In this document: in pieces, positions 25,251 to 32,604 of the stretch
Layout: each line of letters opens with the position of its first letter
Numbering within the stretch: position 1 is the stretch's first letter
NCBI GenBank assembly: GCA_015232315.1
Contig: JADFZZ010000045.1
Coordinates: 1 to 32,723, forward strand
DNA length: 32,723 nucleotides
Source of the DNA: SAR324 cluster bacterium
GTDB lineage: Bacteria > SAR324 > NAC60-12
Direction: 5' to 3'
The notes under the pieces: model-generated
What the model saw: the letters and a program-made list of their open reading frames with translations, nothing else
Told to the model about the DNA's origin: nothing
The model's database searches: none
Translations under genes and position numbers: made by a program

Positions 25251-26510
25251 TTAAAAAGTACTGGCGGCCAGCATGATGGTGAGGGTTTCCCGGGTGAGAT
25301 CGCGTGATTCATTTGATCCCTGAAACACATGGGCTGTTCCACGTCCAAGTGAATAAACCAGCCCGATTGTGAACGATGACGCATGGGTGTAGGAAGCATA
25401 ACCAAAACTGAGGCCTTCCATGTTCAGATATTCATGAGGGCTGGTGGTATTCGCGTCCGGAGCCAACTGGTTGGTTCTGTTGGTGAAATATCCCGCACGG
25501 AGCGCATGGCCTTCATTCAGAAAATATTCAGTCCCCATCGATAAATTCCAGACAGCATTCAAATCAGCATCAGTTGCTGTGAAATAATCAATATCCATCG
25601 TGAACAGCATGAATGGCGAAGGGTACCAGGCTATTCCCAAACTCGTCTGAAGTGGTGTTTTACGTTTGTCAAAATCACTGGGGATTGGTGTGTAAGTCAC
25701 CTGGCTGAGATCCCTGGCCGGCTCCAGAACCGCCTCTGACACAGCGGGTTTATAGCGTGAGGACGTGATGAGTGTTTTACTGAACGTCAATCCGAAGGTC
25801 AACGGTTCAACAGGTGAAAACTGAATCCCCAGTTTAGGCACATAGCCACGTTCCTTGAATTCAACATTCTGGTGGCTCCAATACACATCTCCATTGGAAA
25901 ATGCCAAAAACTCATCCTGTTGCAAACGCAAGTCGCGTTCATGACGGAACAGACTGAGGCCCACTGAAAAAGAGGGTTGCGCCTGATACGCCCATGAAAA
26001 TCCGGTTTGAGTGGTTATGTCCTGAAGATTCACATTCAGCACATAACGGTCGATGGGGGATGCCAGATTGTTGAGTTGGGTGAAGGTCTGATCCTGATGC
26101 TCAATCAAAATATCAGGCACCACATAAGAAAATGCCATGGCTACATGTCCAAATTTTTTAACAAAACCAAAAAAGTTGGGCAACGAAGAATCGCTTTTGC
26201 GAATCCAGTCATGGTTTTCAATGGTGTTCTGATACACTGTTTCCGAAGAATGCCTCGAAATCGCACTGCCTGAAACATTGTTTCCGGGCGCATACACCAA
26301 ACCTGCGGGATTGTAATAGCCTCCGGATGCGTCGTCCGCAATCGCCACATAACTGCCGCCCATCGTTGCGGCCCGGTCGCCCACCAGTACATTTTTATAA
26401 TGAACATCGTCTGCGTGAAGTCTGCCTGCCTGAACCAGCAAGAGCATGATTCCCACAAACAGTACAAAATAGAATTGACAGGGAAATTTATTGTTGATGG
26501 AGCGTGTCAT
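25251..26510 (-). CDS. FadL/PorV-like outer-membrane beta-barrel protein
   Basis: 419 residues. A signal peptide (about 1-33, VLFVGIMLLLVQAGRLHA) leads into YKNVLVGDRAATMGGSYVAIADDASGGYYNPAGL, the N-terminal signature shared by FadL/OmpP1 and PorV-type barrels. Alternating amphipathic strands follow to a C-terminal Phe, as expected for BAM-dependent insertion. FadL proteins carry long-chain fatty acids across the outer membrane, but the resemblance visible here is to the wider superfamily, so the substrate is not settled. Its first 23 bases overlap the end of the M48 protease gene, so translation is probably coupled. The two acyl-CoA synthetases and the lipase within 10 kb make a lipid role plausible. 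Confidence 0.82.
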   Translation of the reverse strand: MTRSINNKFPCQFYFVLFVGIMLLLVQAGRLHADDVHYKNVLVGDRAATMGGSYVAIADDASGGYYNPAGLVYAPGNNVSGSAISRHSSETVYQNTIENHDWIRKSDSSLPNFFGFVKKFGHVAMAFSYVVPDILIEHQDQTFTQLNNLASPIDRYVLNVNLQDITTQTGFSWAYQAQPSFSVGLSLFRHERDLRLQQDEFLAFSNGDVYWSHQNVEFKERGYVPKLGIQFSPVEPLTFGLTFSKTLITSSRYKPAVSEAVLEPARDLSQVTYTPIPSDFDKRKTPLQTSLGIAWYPSPFMLFTMDIDYFTATDADLNAVWNLSMGTEYFLNEGHALRAGYFTNRTNQLAPDANTTSPHEYLNMEGLSFGYASYTHASSFTIGLVYSLGRGTAHVFQGSNESRDLTRETLTIMLAASTF

Positions 26511-27318
26511 AAAATCGCTTCTGATTGATTTTTCCAGGGGTTGTATTCACATTTTCAGCAATACTCCATTCCTGAAGTTTCAACACTCTTTGTGCGGGGG
26601 ACGGATGCGTTTTACTCAGCACAGTCACAGTGTTTCCTGAAACCGGGGTTAATTTTTCCAGATAATCCAGATAAGGCTGAACCTGGTAGTTGGTGGACAC
26701 CAGCGATTGTGCCGCATAAGAATCAGCCTCAAATTCATCCTTCTGCTCCAACCCCTGCTCAAACAGAAGTTTGTAAGCCTGCTCTGTCAGTTGATCAAAG
26801 ACAACACGAAACGATTCGGTGCTACCACCAATCAGTTGTGCTAAGGTGGCGGATGTTGAATCATTTTTGCCCTTGATGTTCAGAGCCTGTACCACATGAC
26901 GCAAATTGACGTGTCCGATTTCATGCGCGAGAACACCGGCCAATTCGGCTTCGTTGGTCATTTTCTGAATTGCTCCCCGCGTGATGAACACATATCCGCC
27001 GGGACAGGCATACGCATTGATGTCATCGGTGTCCAGCACGCCGAAATGCCAGGTCAGTTCATTTCGTCCGAGTTGAGCGGCAAGTCCGGAACCCATCAAG
27101 GCCACATAACGGTTCATGCGTTCCTCCTGATTCATCTTATAGCGTGATAAAATCCGGGCGGCGAGGTTCCGTCCAAACTGAATTTCAGCCCGGATATCAT
27201 TTTCAGAAAAAGCATATTGCTGTTGCCATGCCCGTTGCCGAAAGGATTGAGCCTCTTCGGCATACAACAATCCATATCCCAGCAACAGCACCAATAACAA
27301 ACCTGCCCGGACTTTCAT
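26488..27318 (-). CDS. M48-family zinc metalloprotease, secreted
   Basis: 276 residues. A signal peptide (MKVRAGLLLVLLLGYGLLYA) precedes a peptidase M48 domain: INAYACPGGYVFITRGAIQKM, zinc-binding HEIGH at 132-136, the Glu-rich EFEADSYA near 195-202 supplying the third ligand, and KTHPSPAQRV, a conserved His. This is the LoiP/BepA-like periplasmic type without the TPR tail of BepA. Relatives cut misfolded outer-membrane proteins. Its gene overlaps the SH3 gene by four bases before it and the barrel gene by 23 bases after it. A protease guarding the assembly of that barrel is a reasonable inference. Confidence 0.92.
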   Translation of the reverse strand: MKVRAGLLLVLLLGYGLLYAEEAQSFRQRAWQQQYAFSENDIRAEIQFGRNLAARILSRYKMNQEERMNRYVALMGSGLAAQLGRNELTWHFGVLDTDDINAYACPGGYVFITRGAIQKMTNEAELAGVLAHEIGHVNLRHVVQALNIKGKNDSTSATLAQLIGGSTESFRVVFDQLTEQAYKLLFEQGLEQKDEFEADSYAAQSLVSTNYQVQPYLDYLEKLTPVSGNTVTVLSKTHPSPAQRVLKLQEWSIAENVNTTPGKINQKRFYDTLHQQ

Positions 27319-27803
27319 CGTGCCTCCTCAAATTCGATAAATTGAATGGCTTCGGCTTCAGCAATCTGCTGTTTTTCAAGTTGTTCCACGGCGTCAAAAT
27401 CAGTTCCTTCTTTGGAATTGATCCGTTCCCGTCCGGATTCAGTCAATCCTCTGGCCGCCGCTGTGCTACTGAAACTGGAGGCTCTGCGGCGTGCGCTGTC
27501 CGCAAGTTCGGAATTTTCATCCAGCAAAGAAACCTTGCCCGTCGGTGGTTGGGCCGCAAGCACCATTTTTGAAATCCAGCCCTGCTTTCCCTCAATCGCT
27601 ACTTTCACCCACAGGCCTTGCGTTTCCAGTGATTCCACGGCCGCCCCCTGCGTGATCGTCAATATTTTTGTGGAATTCCCCTGTGGTTTTTCCAACAAAA
27701 ATGCTTTAAAACTCCGGACATACAGCGTGTCCGCCTTGAGATCGCTGATGATTCCGCACCAGAAAATTCCCAGAATCGACAATACTTGACAATAACGTTT
27801 CAT
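27315..27803 (-). CDS. Secreted bacterial SH3-domain protein
   Basis: 162 residues. A signal peptide covers about 1-24. An SH3-like domain follows at about 27-87: LYVRSFKAFLLEKPQGNSTKILTITQGAAVESLETQGLWVKVAIEGKQGWISKMVL, with the usual closing GW(I/V) motif. The rest is charged, probably disordered, then helical (EQLEKQQIAEAEAIQFIEFEEA). Such periplasmic SH3 domains commonly bind cell-wall peptides or partner proteins. It is the first gene of the operon with the M48 protease (ATGA overlap) and the outer-membrane barrel, so it may be an adaptor for them. Confidence 0.85.
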   Translation of the reverse strand: MKRYCQVLSILGIFWCGIISDLKADTLYVRSFKAFLLEKPQGNSTKILTITQGAAVESLETQGLWVKVAIEGKQGWISKMVLAAQPPTGKVSLLDENSELADSARRRASSFSSTAAARGLTESGRERINSKEGTDFDAVEQLEKQQIAEAEAIQFIEFEEAR

Positions 27804-27933
27804 GAGGCCCCCCTGTTGAACTTTAAAATTTCAGATATTTTGATACCTATCTTCCAATTTATCTATTACGTTGCTCTGCACAAAGTCCAGATATTCAGCT
27901 TTAAAAATTTATTAGTCTATCGTTCCACAAACC

Positions 27934-29610
27934 ATGAAACATGATTACTACACCGGAATCCTTGTCGGTATCGTACTGATGCTCGGGGTATCCGCAACAC
28001 AGGCCCAAGCTCAGGAAAAATGCCTCACATGCCATAAAGAAACCATCAACTTATCTGTATTTCATAATCCGGATTCGATTGGTTGTGTTGCCTGTCATTT
28101 GGGGGATGCGATGGCCACAACCCTTGAGCTGGCACATGTCAATCTTGAAGCTTATCCGGGGCAATGGAACACGATTGACCAAACTTGCGGGAAATCAGGC
28201 TGTCATGCGGACTTGGCAAAAGTGGTCCAAACTTCGTTGATGAACACGATGCATGGTGTGATCAGCAAAACCCGCAGGATTCTTGACGGCAAAGAGACAT
28301 CAAGCAGGAATTCACCAGATCAGCTTACCGCTGAAGGGGTTGATGACTATCTGAGAAAAATGTGTGTGTCCTGCCATTTGGGAAATAAACGGTCGCATCA
28401 TCAGCAAACCCTGCTGGATCGTGGTGGCGGATGCGCCGCATGCCATCTCAAGGCAGGGCAGACCCGTGCCGCTTCTCAGAAAAACGTTAGAACCGGAAAA
28501 CATCCTGAACTATCGCTGGCTGTGGACAACGACCGCTGTTTTGGCTGTCACAGTCGCTCCGGGCGAATTTCTCTCAATTATGTGGGATTGGCAGAAACGA
28601 GTGAACTCGATCCAAAACGACTGGCTGATTTTGGAACACTGCCTGATGGACGACTTGTGGAAAAACTGGCACCAGATGTTCACAGTTCGGCAGGAATGGC
28701 CTGTATTGATTGCCACACGGCCGATGAAGTGATGGGCGATGGCAAATCACACGCCACTCTTCAGACGCAACTGGATATTCAATGCGCAGACTGTCATGCG
28801 CCACAATTAACCTGGAAACCTGCGGAAGCCCTGACTCCAAGGGAACGACTGTATCCAGTGTTGTACAACCAGTCTGAGTTGTTGTCTCAGTCCAGGTTTA
28901 TTGTGACATCCAAAAATAAGACCCCCCTGTTCCACGTATCCGAAAACTCAGGGAAACGTGTGCTGACTTCAAAAATTACAGGAAAAGCGCATCTCGTTCC
29001 GGTGATGAAAACGGGCAAGCATCATAATTTTACCCGGCATCAGCGGCTTTCCTGTGACAGTTGTCACAGTTCATGGGTTCCGCAATGTTATGGATGCCAC
29101 ATTTCACAGGATCCGGATCAAACCCAATGGGATCATATTTCTGCCAAACCCACTCCGGGCCGATGGCTTGAAAACGCATGGGCCATCAAGCATGGTCTGC
29201 CAGCGTTGGGAGTGGGGAACAATCAAAAAATCATTCCGTTTATTCCCGGAATGAATTTAAGCTTTAAACATCCTGAAACAGGAAAAACCATCAGCAGGAA
29301 TCTGTTTGCCGCCATTTCGCCTCATACGACAAGAAACAGCCGCACCTGCAAAAGCTGTCATCAGAATGATCAGGCCCTGGGAATTATTACAAAACTGGAA
29401 ACGTCTCCACAGAATAAAGATTGGAAAACGCCTGATGGATGGATTTTTGCCGAAAGTGACCTTCCGGGCAAAGCAACCAATCCCGGTGACAGGAGTTTCA
29501 ACAGCCTGGAAATTCAGAAAATCAGGCAGGTTGGAAAATGTCTGGAATGTCATGCAGAAACCTACCGTGATTTTGATAGCACTTTGCCTCGACCTTCACG
29601 CCATCCTTGA
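27934..29610 (+). CDS. Periplasmic twelve-haem cytochrome c
   Basis: 558 residues with a signal peptide (MKHDYYTGILVGIVLMLGVSATQAQA). Eleven CxxCH sites start at Cys30, 51, 144, 167, 202, 257, 284, 374, 385, 472 and about 537; a CX4CH site starts at Cys85 (CGKSGCH), giving twelve probable covalent haems. The haem pairs CDSCHSSW/CYGCHISQ are closely packed, while about 80 residues between the eighth and ninth sites have none. It should shuttle electrons in the periplasm or at the cell surface. No porin, quinol oxidase or NrfA-type partner lies beside it, and I recognise no named family. No clear ribosome site precedes the ATG. Convergent or co-directed neighbours are separated by more than 120 bases on each side. 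Confidence 0.9.
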   Translation: MKHDYYTGILVGIVLMLGVSATQAQAQEKCLTCHKETINLSVFHNPDSIGCVACHLGDAMATTLELAHVNLEAYPGQWNTIDQTCGKSGCHADLAKVVQTSLMNTMHGVISKTRRILDGKETSSRNSPDQLTAEGVDDYLRKMCVSCHLGNKRSHHQQTLLDRGGGCAACHLKAGQTRAASQKNVRTGKHPELSLAVDNDRCFGCHSRSGRISLNYVGLAETSELDPKRLADFGTLPDGRLVEKLAPDVHSSAGMACIDCHTADEVMGDGKSHATLQTQLDIQCADCHAPQLTWKPAEALTPRERLYPVLYNQSELLSQSRFIVTSKNKTPLFHVSENSGKRVLTSKITGKAHLVPVMKTGKHHNFTRHQRLSCDSCHSSWVPQCYGCHISQDPDQTQWDHISAKPTPGRWLENAWAIKHGLPALGVGNNQKIIPFIPGMNLSFKHPETGKTISRNLFAAISPHTTRNSRTCKSCHQNDQALGIITKLETSPQNKDWKTPDGWIFAESDLPGKATNPGDRSFNSLEIQKIRQVGKCLECHAETYRDFDSTLPRPSRHP

Positions 29611-29685
29611 TCATCAAAATCAAGTAAGGATCATTCAAAAAATTAAATAAATAATTTTCAAAAATCCATTTCCTGCTGTGAATGC

Positions 29686-29713
29686 GTAGAGACGTGCTAT
29701 AGCGCGTCTCTAC
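29686..29713. repeat. GTAGAGACG...CGTCTCTAC palindrome
   Basis: Perfect 9-base arms around a 10-base centre that is itself nearly palindromic (TGCTATAGCG). It lies in the 258-base gap after the cytochrome gene. There is no T-run, so a REP-like element is likelier than a terminator. Nothing else is recognised in the gap. Confidence 0.6.
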
Positions 29714-29868
29714 AGACCTGAGAATATCTGTTTAAAATCTCCTCCAGCCAACCTTGTAACTGGTCAGTAGCAAATCTTGTAAAAAGAAATGGAATCCGCT
29801 AACTTACTTAACTCAAGGCCAGCTAAATACTTGAATTATAATTCTGGTACTCACGGAGAAGGATACTT

Positions 29869-30219
29869 ATGCACGGTTTCATGAACTTTAGATTTTTATG
29901 GCTCATTCCTCTGGTGTTTTTAGTGATTCTTCTGTTCCGCAAGATTTTTCTCCAGAGCAGAAAATTGAATTCTCCAAAGGAACAGTCACTCCCCGGGATG
30001 GATCATCCGACGTCTGTCAAAAGCACTTCTTCAGAAAAAATACCTGAAGAACTAAAACAGGCTGGACTACAGGTGTTAGACAGCCTGGATTGGGACATTC
30101 GATTTTTGGAGAAGCAACGTTTAGAGGAAACAGACCCCATAAAACGACAGGAGCTTGAAGAAAAACTAAAACAAAAAAAAGCGGAATATCACACCACGGT
30201 AGAGCGGTTAAATCTCTGA
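29869..30219 (+). CDS. Small membrane-anchored coiled-coil protein, unknown function
   Basis: 116 residues from the ATG at 29869, after GAAGGA. An N-terminal membrane helix (about 7-25, FRFLWLIPLVFLVILLFRKIF) leads to a polar linker and a charged helix at about 55-115 (LKQAGLQVLDSLDWDIRFLEKQRLEETDPIKRQELEEKLKQKK), a probable coiled coil. I do not recognise a family. It ends 61 bases before the sigma-54 activator on the same strand and could be a membrane partner of it or of the small proteins beyond. The minus-strand frames across it are shadows. Confidence 0.7.
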   Translation: MHGFMNFRFLWLIPLVFLVILLFRKIFLQSRKLNSPKEQSLPGMDHPTSVKSTSSEKIPEELKQAGLQVLDSLDWDIRFLEKQRLEETDPIKRQELEEKLKQKKAEYHTTVERLNL

Positions 30220-30280
30220 TGATACTTGATGCGAATGTATTAAAGAGCAGGCAAAAAACATCACAACCGGGTTTATCCTC

Positions 30281-31657
30281 ATGACTGAGAAAAACATAAA
30301 ACAACCAAACGCTATCAATATCCCGACGGATAGCATTTTAGAGAGCATTTCTGATGGTGTCTTCACGGTGGACGATAGATTGAAAATCACTTTTTTCAAC
30401 CGCTCCGCCGAGAAAATTACTGGAGTGTCACGTGAAGACGCCATGGGTATGTCTTGTGCCGAAGTCTTTCGCTCCAGCATGTGTGAAACAGAATGCGCCT
30501 TGAAACAAACAATGGACAGCAATAGACAGATCGTCGATAGACATGGGTATATTGTCAATTCTGCGGGTGACAAAATCCCCATTAGTCTTTCGACAGCCGT
30601 ATTGCGTGAAAGCAATGGTAAAATTATTGGCGGAGCGGAAACGTTTCGAGATCTTAGCGAAATTGAGGCCCTGAAACAGGAAATCAAAGGCCGGTTTAGT
30701 CTGGGCGATCTGATCAGCCACAGTTCAACCATGATGAAAGTTTTTGAACTTGCCTCTGCGGTCTCAGTCAGTTCCAGCACCGTGGTCATTCAAGGCGAAA
30801 CAGGAACAGGAAAAGAACTCCTGGCCAGAGCAATTCATAATTTAGGCTCCCATGCCAAAGCCCCTTTCATTGCGGTCAATTGTGGAGCAATACCAGATAC
30901 ACTGTTGGAATCCGAATTGTTCGGTTATAAAAAAGGAGCCTTTACCGGAGCAGATAAGGACAAACCCGGACGATTTGCGCTGGCGGAAAATGGAACTCTG
31001 TTTCTGGATGAAATCGGTGAGATCAGCCCGGCTCTTCAAGTTCGATTGCTCAGAGTGTTGCAGGAGCATTGCTACGAACCCCTTGGAGCGACAACTTCAG
31101 TACAGACTGAGGCTCGAATTATCGTTGCGACCAATCGTGACCTGGAATCCATGGTACAAAAAGGCGAATTTCGCCAGGATCTGTTTTATCGACTCAATGT
31201 GATCACGATAGAACTTCCTCCTCTTCGACAGCGCAAGGAGGATATCCCCGCGCTTGTGGATCATTTTGTCAAGAGCTTCAACGTCTTGCAGAATAAAACT
31301 GTTTCCGGGGTCACCGAGGAGGTTCTTGTACTGCTCATGAGCCATGACTGGCCCGGTAATATCAGGGAGCTTGAAAATGTGATCGAGCGGGCCTTTGTGC
31401 TGTGTTCAACCAAATGGATCAGTGTGGAGCATCTTCCCAAAACGTTGACCGGCTTGAAATCACCTGTGGCCGATGTCCCGAATATGGAGTCTGTGAAACA
31501 TATCGCTGAAGAACAATCCATCCTGAAGGCGCTTCAACGGAATCACTATAACAGAGCCGCGGCGGCTCGGGAGCTTGGCATCCACAAAACAACGCTTTAC
31601 CGAAAAATCAAAAGTCTGAATATTTCTATTCCTGATGAGAACAACAGTCCTAAGTAA
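30281..31657 (+). CDS. Sigma-54-dependent activator: PAS + AAA+ + Fis-type HTH
   Basis: 458 residues. The PAS domain (about 15-125) senses an unknown signal and carries Cys59, Cys68 and Cys72 in MSCAEVFRSSMCETECAL. The AAA+ domain (about 145-375) has Walker A GETGTGKE at 172-179, the sigma-54 contact loop GAFTGA at 219-224, Walker B FLDE at 241-244 and NRDLESMVQKGEFRQDLFYRLNV with the arginine fingers. A Fis-type helix-turn-helix closes the protein (LQRNHYNRAAAARELGIHKTTLYRKIKSL). There is no receiver domain, so it is likely controlled directly through the PAS rather than by phosphorylation. The ribosome site is weak. A paired direct repeat and a promoter-like GG-N10-GC site lie just downstream, before two small genes that are its likeliest targets. 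Confidence 0.94.
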   Translation: MTEKNIKQPNAINIPTDSILESISDGVFTVDDRLKITFFNRSAEKITGVSREDAMGMSCAEVFRSSMCETECALKQTMDSNRQIVDRHGYIVNSAGDKIPISLSTAVLRESNGKIIGGAETFRDLSEIEALKQEIKGRFSLGDLISHSSTMMKVFELASAVSVSSSTVVIQGETGTGKELLARAIHNLGSHAKAPFIAVNCGAIPDTLLESELFGYKKGAFTGADKDKPGRFALAENGTLFLDEIGEISPALQVRLLRVLQEHCYEPLGATTSVQTEARIIVATNRDLESMVQKGEFRQDLFYRLNVITIELPPLRQRKEDIPALVDHFVKSFNVLQNKTVSGVTEEVLVLLMSHDWPGNIRELENVIERAFVLCSTKWISVEHLPKTLTGLKSPVADVPNMESVKHIAEEQSILKALQRNHYNRAAAARELGIHKTTLYRKIKSLNISIPDENNSPK

Positions 31658-31668
31658 ACGTCACTGAC

Positions 31669-31717
31669 AGTTGCATTCGCGCTACTGTTTCATAAAAGAG
31701 AGTTGCATCCACGCTAC
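31669..31717 (+). promoter_or_regulatory. Two direct repeats, possible enhancer sites for the sigma-54 activator
   Basis: AGTTGCAT-TCG-CGCTAC at 31669-31685 recurs as AGTTGCAT-CCA-CGCTAC at 31701-31717. The copies start 32 bases apart, close to three helical turns, so they face the same side of DNA. They lie about 90-140 bases upstream of the candidate -24/-12 site, the usual range for sigma-54 enhancer sites. Confidence 0.45.
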
Positions 31718-31805
31718 CATTGCCCCCACCATCCATACTTCAGATAAATCTCCAACATACTGATTTGTTATCATATAGATGTTTATGCACGGCATCTGAT
31801 AGCAA

Positions 31806-31821
31806 TGGTCTATCTGATGCA
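31806..31821 (+). promoter_or_regulatory. Candidate sigma-54 (-24/-12) promoter
   Basis: TGGTCTATCTGATGCA fits the invariant GG-N10-GC spacing and matches the TGG and TGCA parts of the consensus TGGCAC-N5-TTGCA. It lies in the 325-base gap after the activator gene, with a leader of about 150 bases before the first small gene. The match is moderate; the context raises it. No other gene is seen in this gap. Confidence 0.4.
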
Positions 31822-31982
31822 GTTTTGTTGATACAAGAACAAAGCAGACATTGCAAAACATTGATTTTCCAGTTTCTTTGTTCAGAAGACAGTCGGTATC
31901 CCAAGGAACTGATGCTTGTATCAGAAATGAGATGCCGGATTCATCAAATACGGAAAATCACCATCATTGAAGGAGGAGTCGT

Positions 31983-32174
31983 ATGCCGCGTGGATTTGGT
32001 AGAGGATCTGGAGTTTGTCGTAGAGGGGGAATCGGGTCGATTTTCAGACCATTTCCCCTGTTGCTGGCTGGAGGTGTGGCAGGGTATTTTTTATCTAAAA
32101 ATAAACCCGCAACTGACAGAAAGTCAGAATCAGATGTTGAAGAGAAAAAGGTTACACCATCGGAAAATGTCTAG
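31983..32174 (+). CDS. Small glycine-rich membrane protein 1, unknown function
   Basis: 63 residues from an ATG preceded by AAGGAGGAG at ideal spacing. The N-terminus is Arg/Gly-rich with one Cys (RGFGRGSGVCRRGG), followed by one hydrophobic segment (IFRPFPLLLAGGVAGYFLSKNKP) and a charged tail. The core LLxAxGVAGYxLxxxKP is shared with the next small protein, so the two are probably paralogues. A longer frame starting at 31720 overlaps it in another phase, but lacks a comparable ribosome site. I do not recognise a family. The position, behind a sigma-54 activator and candidate promoter, suggests strong induced expression. Confidence 0.65.
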   Translation: MPRGFGRGSGVCRRGGIGSIFRPFPLLLAGGVAGYFLSKNKPATDRKSESDVEEKKVTPSENV

Positions 32175-32223
32175 TTTTTCGATGAGGTCGTGTAACTTCA
32201 ACATAACTTAAGGAGGTAGTGTT

Positions 32224-32454
32224 ATGAGTGCTCACAGAATAGTAGGGGCAAGAGGTATTGGTGTTGTTGGAAGACGAGTCGCAATTGGCGGTGCAGGTCT
32301 GGGTGCGGGAATGGGCGCGGGAATGGGCGCTGGAATGTGTATGGGATTGGGACCTGTCGTAAATATTTTGCTGGGTCCAATTGGTTTGTTAACTGCCGCA
32401 GGGGTTGCCGGATATTATTTATTGCGTGATAAACCCGAAGAAACCACCGAGTGA
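32224..32454 (+). CDS. Small Gly-zipper membrane protein 2, unknown function
   Basis: 76 residues from an ATG preceded by TTAAGGAGGTAG, close to a perfect Shine-Dalgarno. A GAGxGAGM tandem (GGAGLGAGMGAGMGAGMCMG) forms a glycine-zipper-like stretch, then NILLGPIGLLTAAGVAGYYLLRDKPEE, with the same core as the neighbour 49 bases upstream. Glycine zippers pack membrane helices or build oligomers. Small Gly/Leu-rich proteins of this general look occur among magnetosome, pore-forming and envelope-stress proteins; I see no specific match and claim none. It is a good candidate for an abundant membrane or compartment protein. Confidence 0.72.
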   Translation: MSAHRIVGARGIGVVGRRVAIGGAGLGAGMGAGMGAGMCMGLGPVVNILLGPIGLLTAAGVAGYYLLRDKPEETTE

Positions 32455-32466
32455 CAGGTAACAGAC

Positions 32467-32553
32467 ATGGACAACGTAAAACTTTTTCGTCCCAAACCGG
32501 ACTCGATGATAAATCACGGGGGTTGCTCACCCCCGGTGCCGAGGCAAGCCTGA
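32467..32553 (+). CDS. Possible 28-residue ORF, perhaps truncated by a palindrome
   Basis: An ATG 12 bases after the previous stop, with AGGTAA upstream, opens MDNVKLFRPKPDSMINHGG and then reads into the palindrome at 32518-32534, ending at TGA 32551. The first half could be the start of a third small gene whose end was replaced by the repeat. Equally, it may be chance. Confidence 0.3.
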   Translation: MDNVKLFRPKPDSMINHGGCSPPVPRQA

Positions 32554-32604
32554 TTTGGTGACGCGATTCGTCAAGGGATGATTCGCTAACCTCTAAACAG
32601 GCTT
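32516..32604. repeat. Palindromic repeats at the right end
   Basis: GGGGG-TTGCTCA-CCCCC (32518-32534) is followed by AAGCCTG (32546-32552) and its inverted copy CAGGCTT (32598-32604). No T-run follows the first hairpin. The remaining 119 bases to the window end are A/T-rich with no gene recognised. Confidence 0.45.

Noticed and set aside
31720-32211. 163-residue open frame overlapping the first small Gly-rich protein
   Set aside because: The composition is irregular and there is no ribosome site. The smaller ORF at 31983 has AAGGAGGAG and shares a core with its neighbour.
31980-32454. Magnetosome-protein assignment for the Gly-rich small proteins
   Set aside because: Gly/Leu-rich repeats recall MamD/Mms6-like proteins, but no mam, mms or mad gene is in view and the sequence match is not specific.
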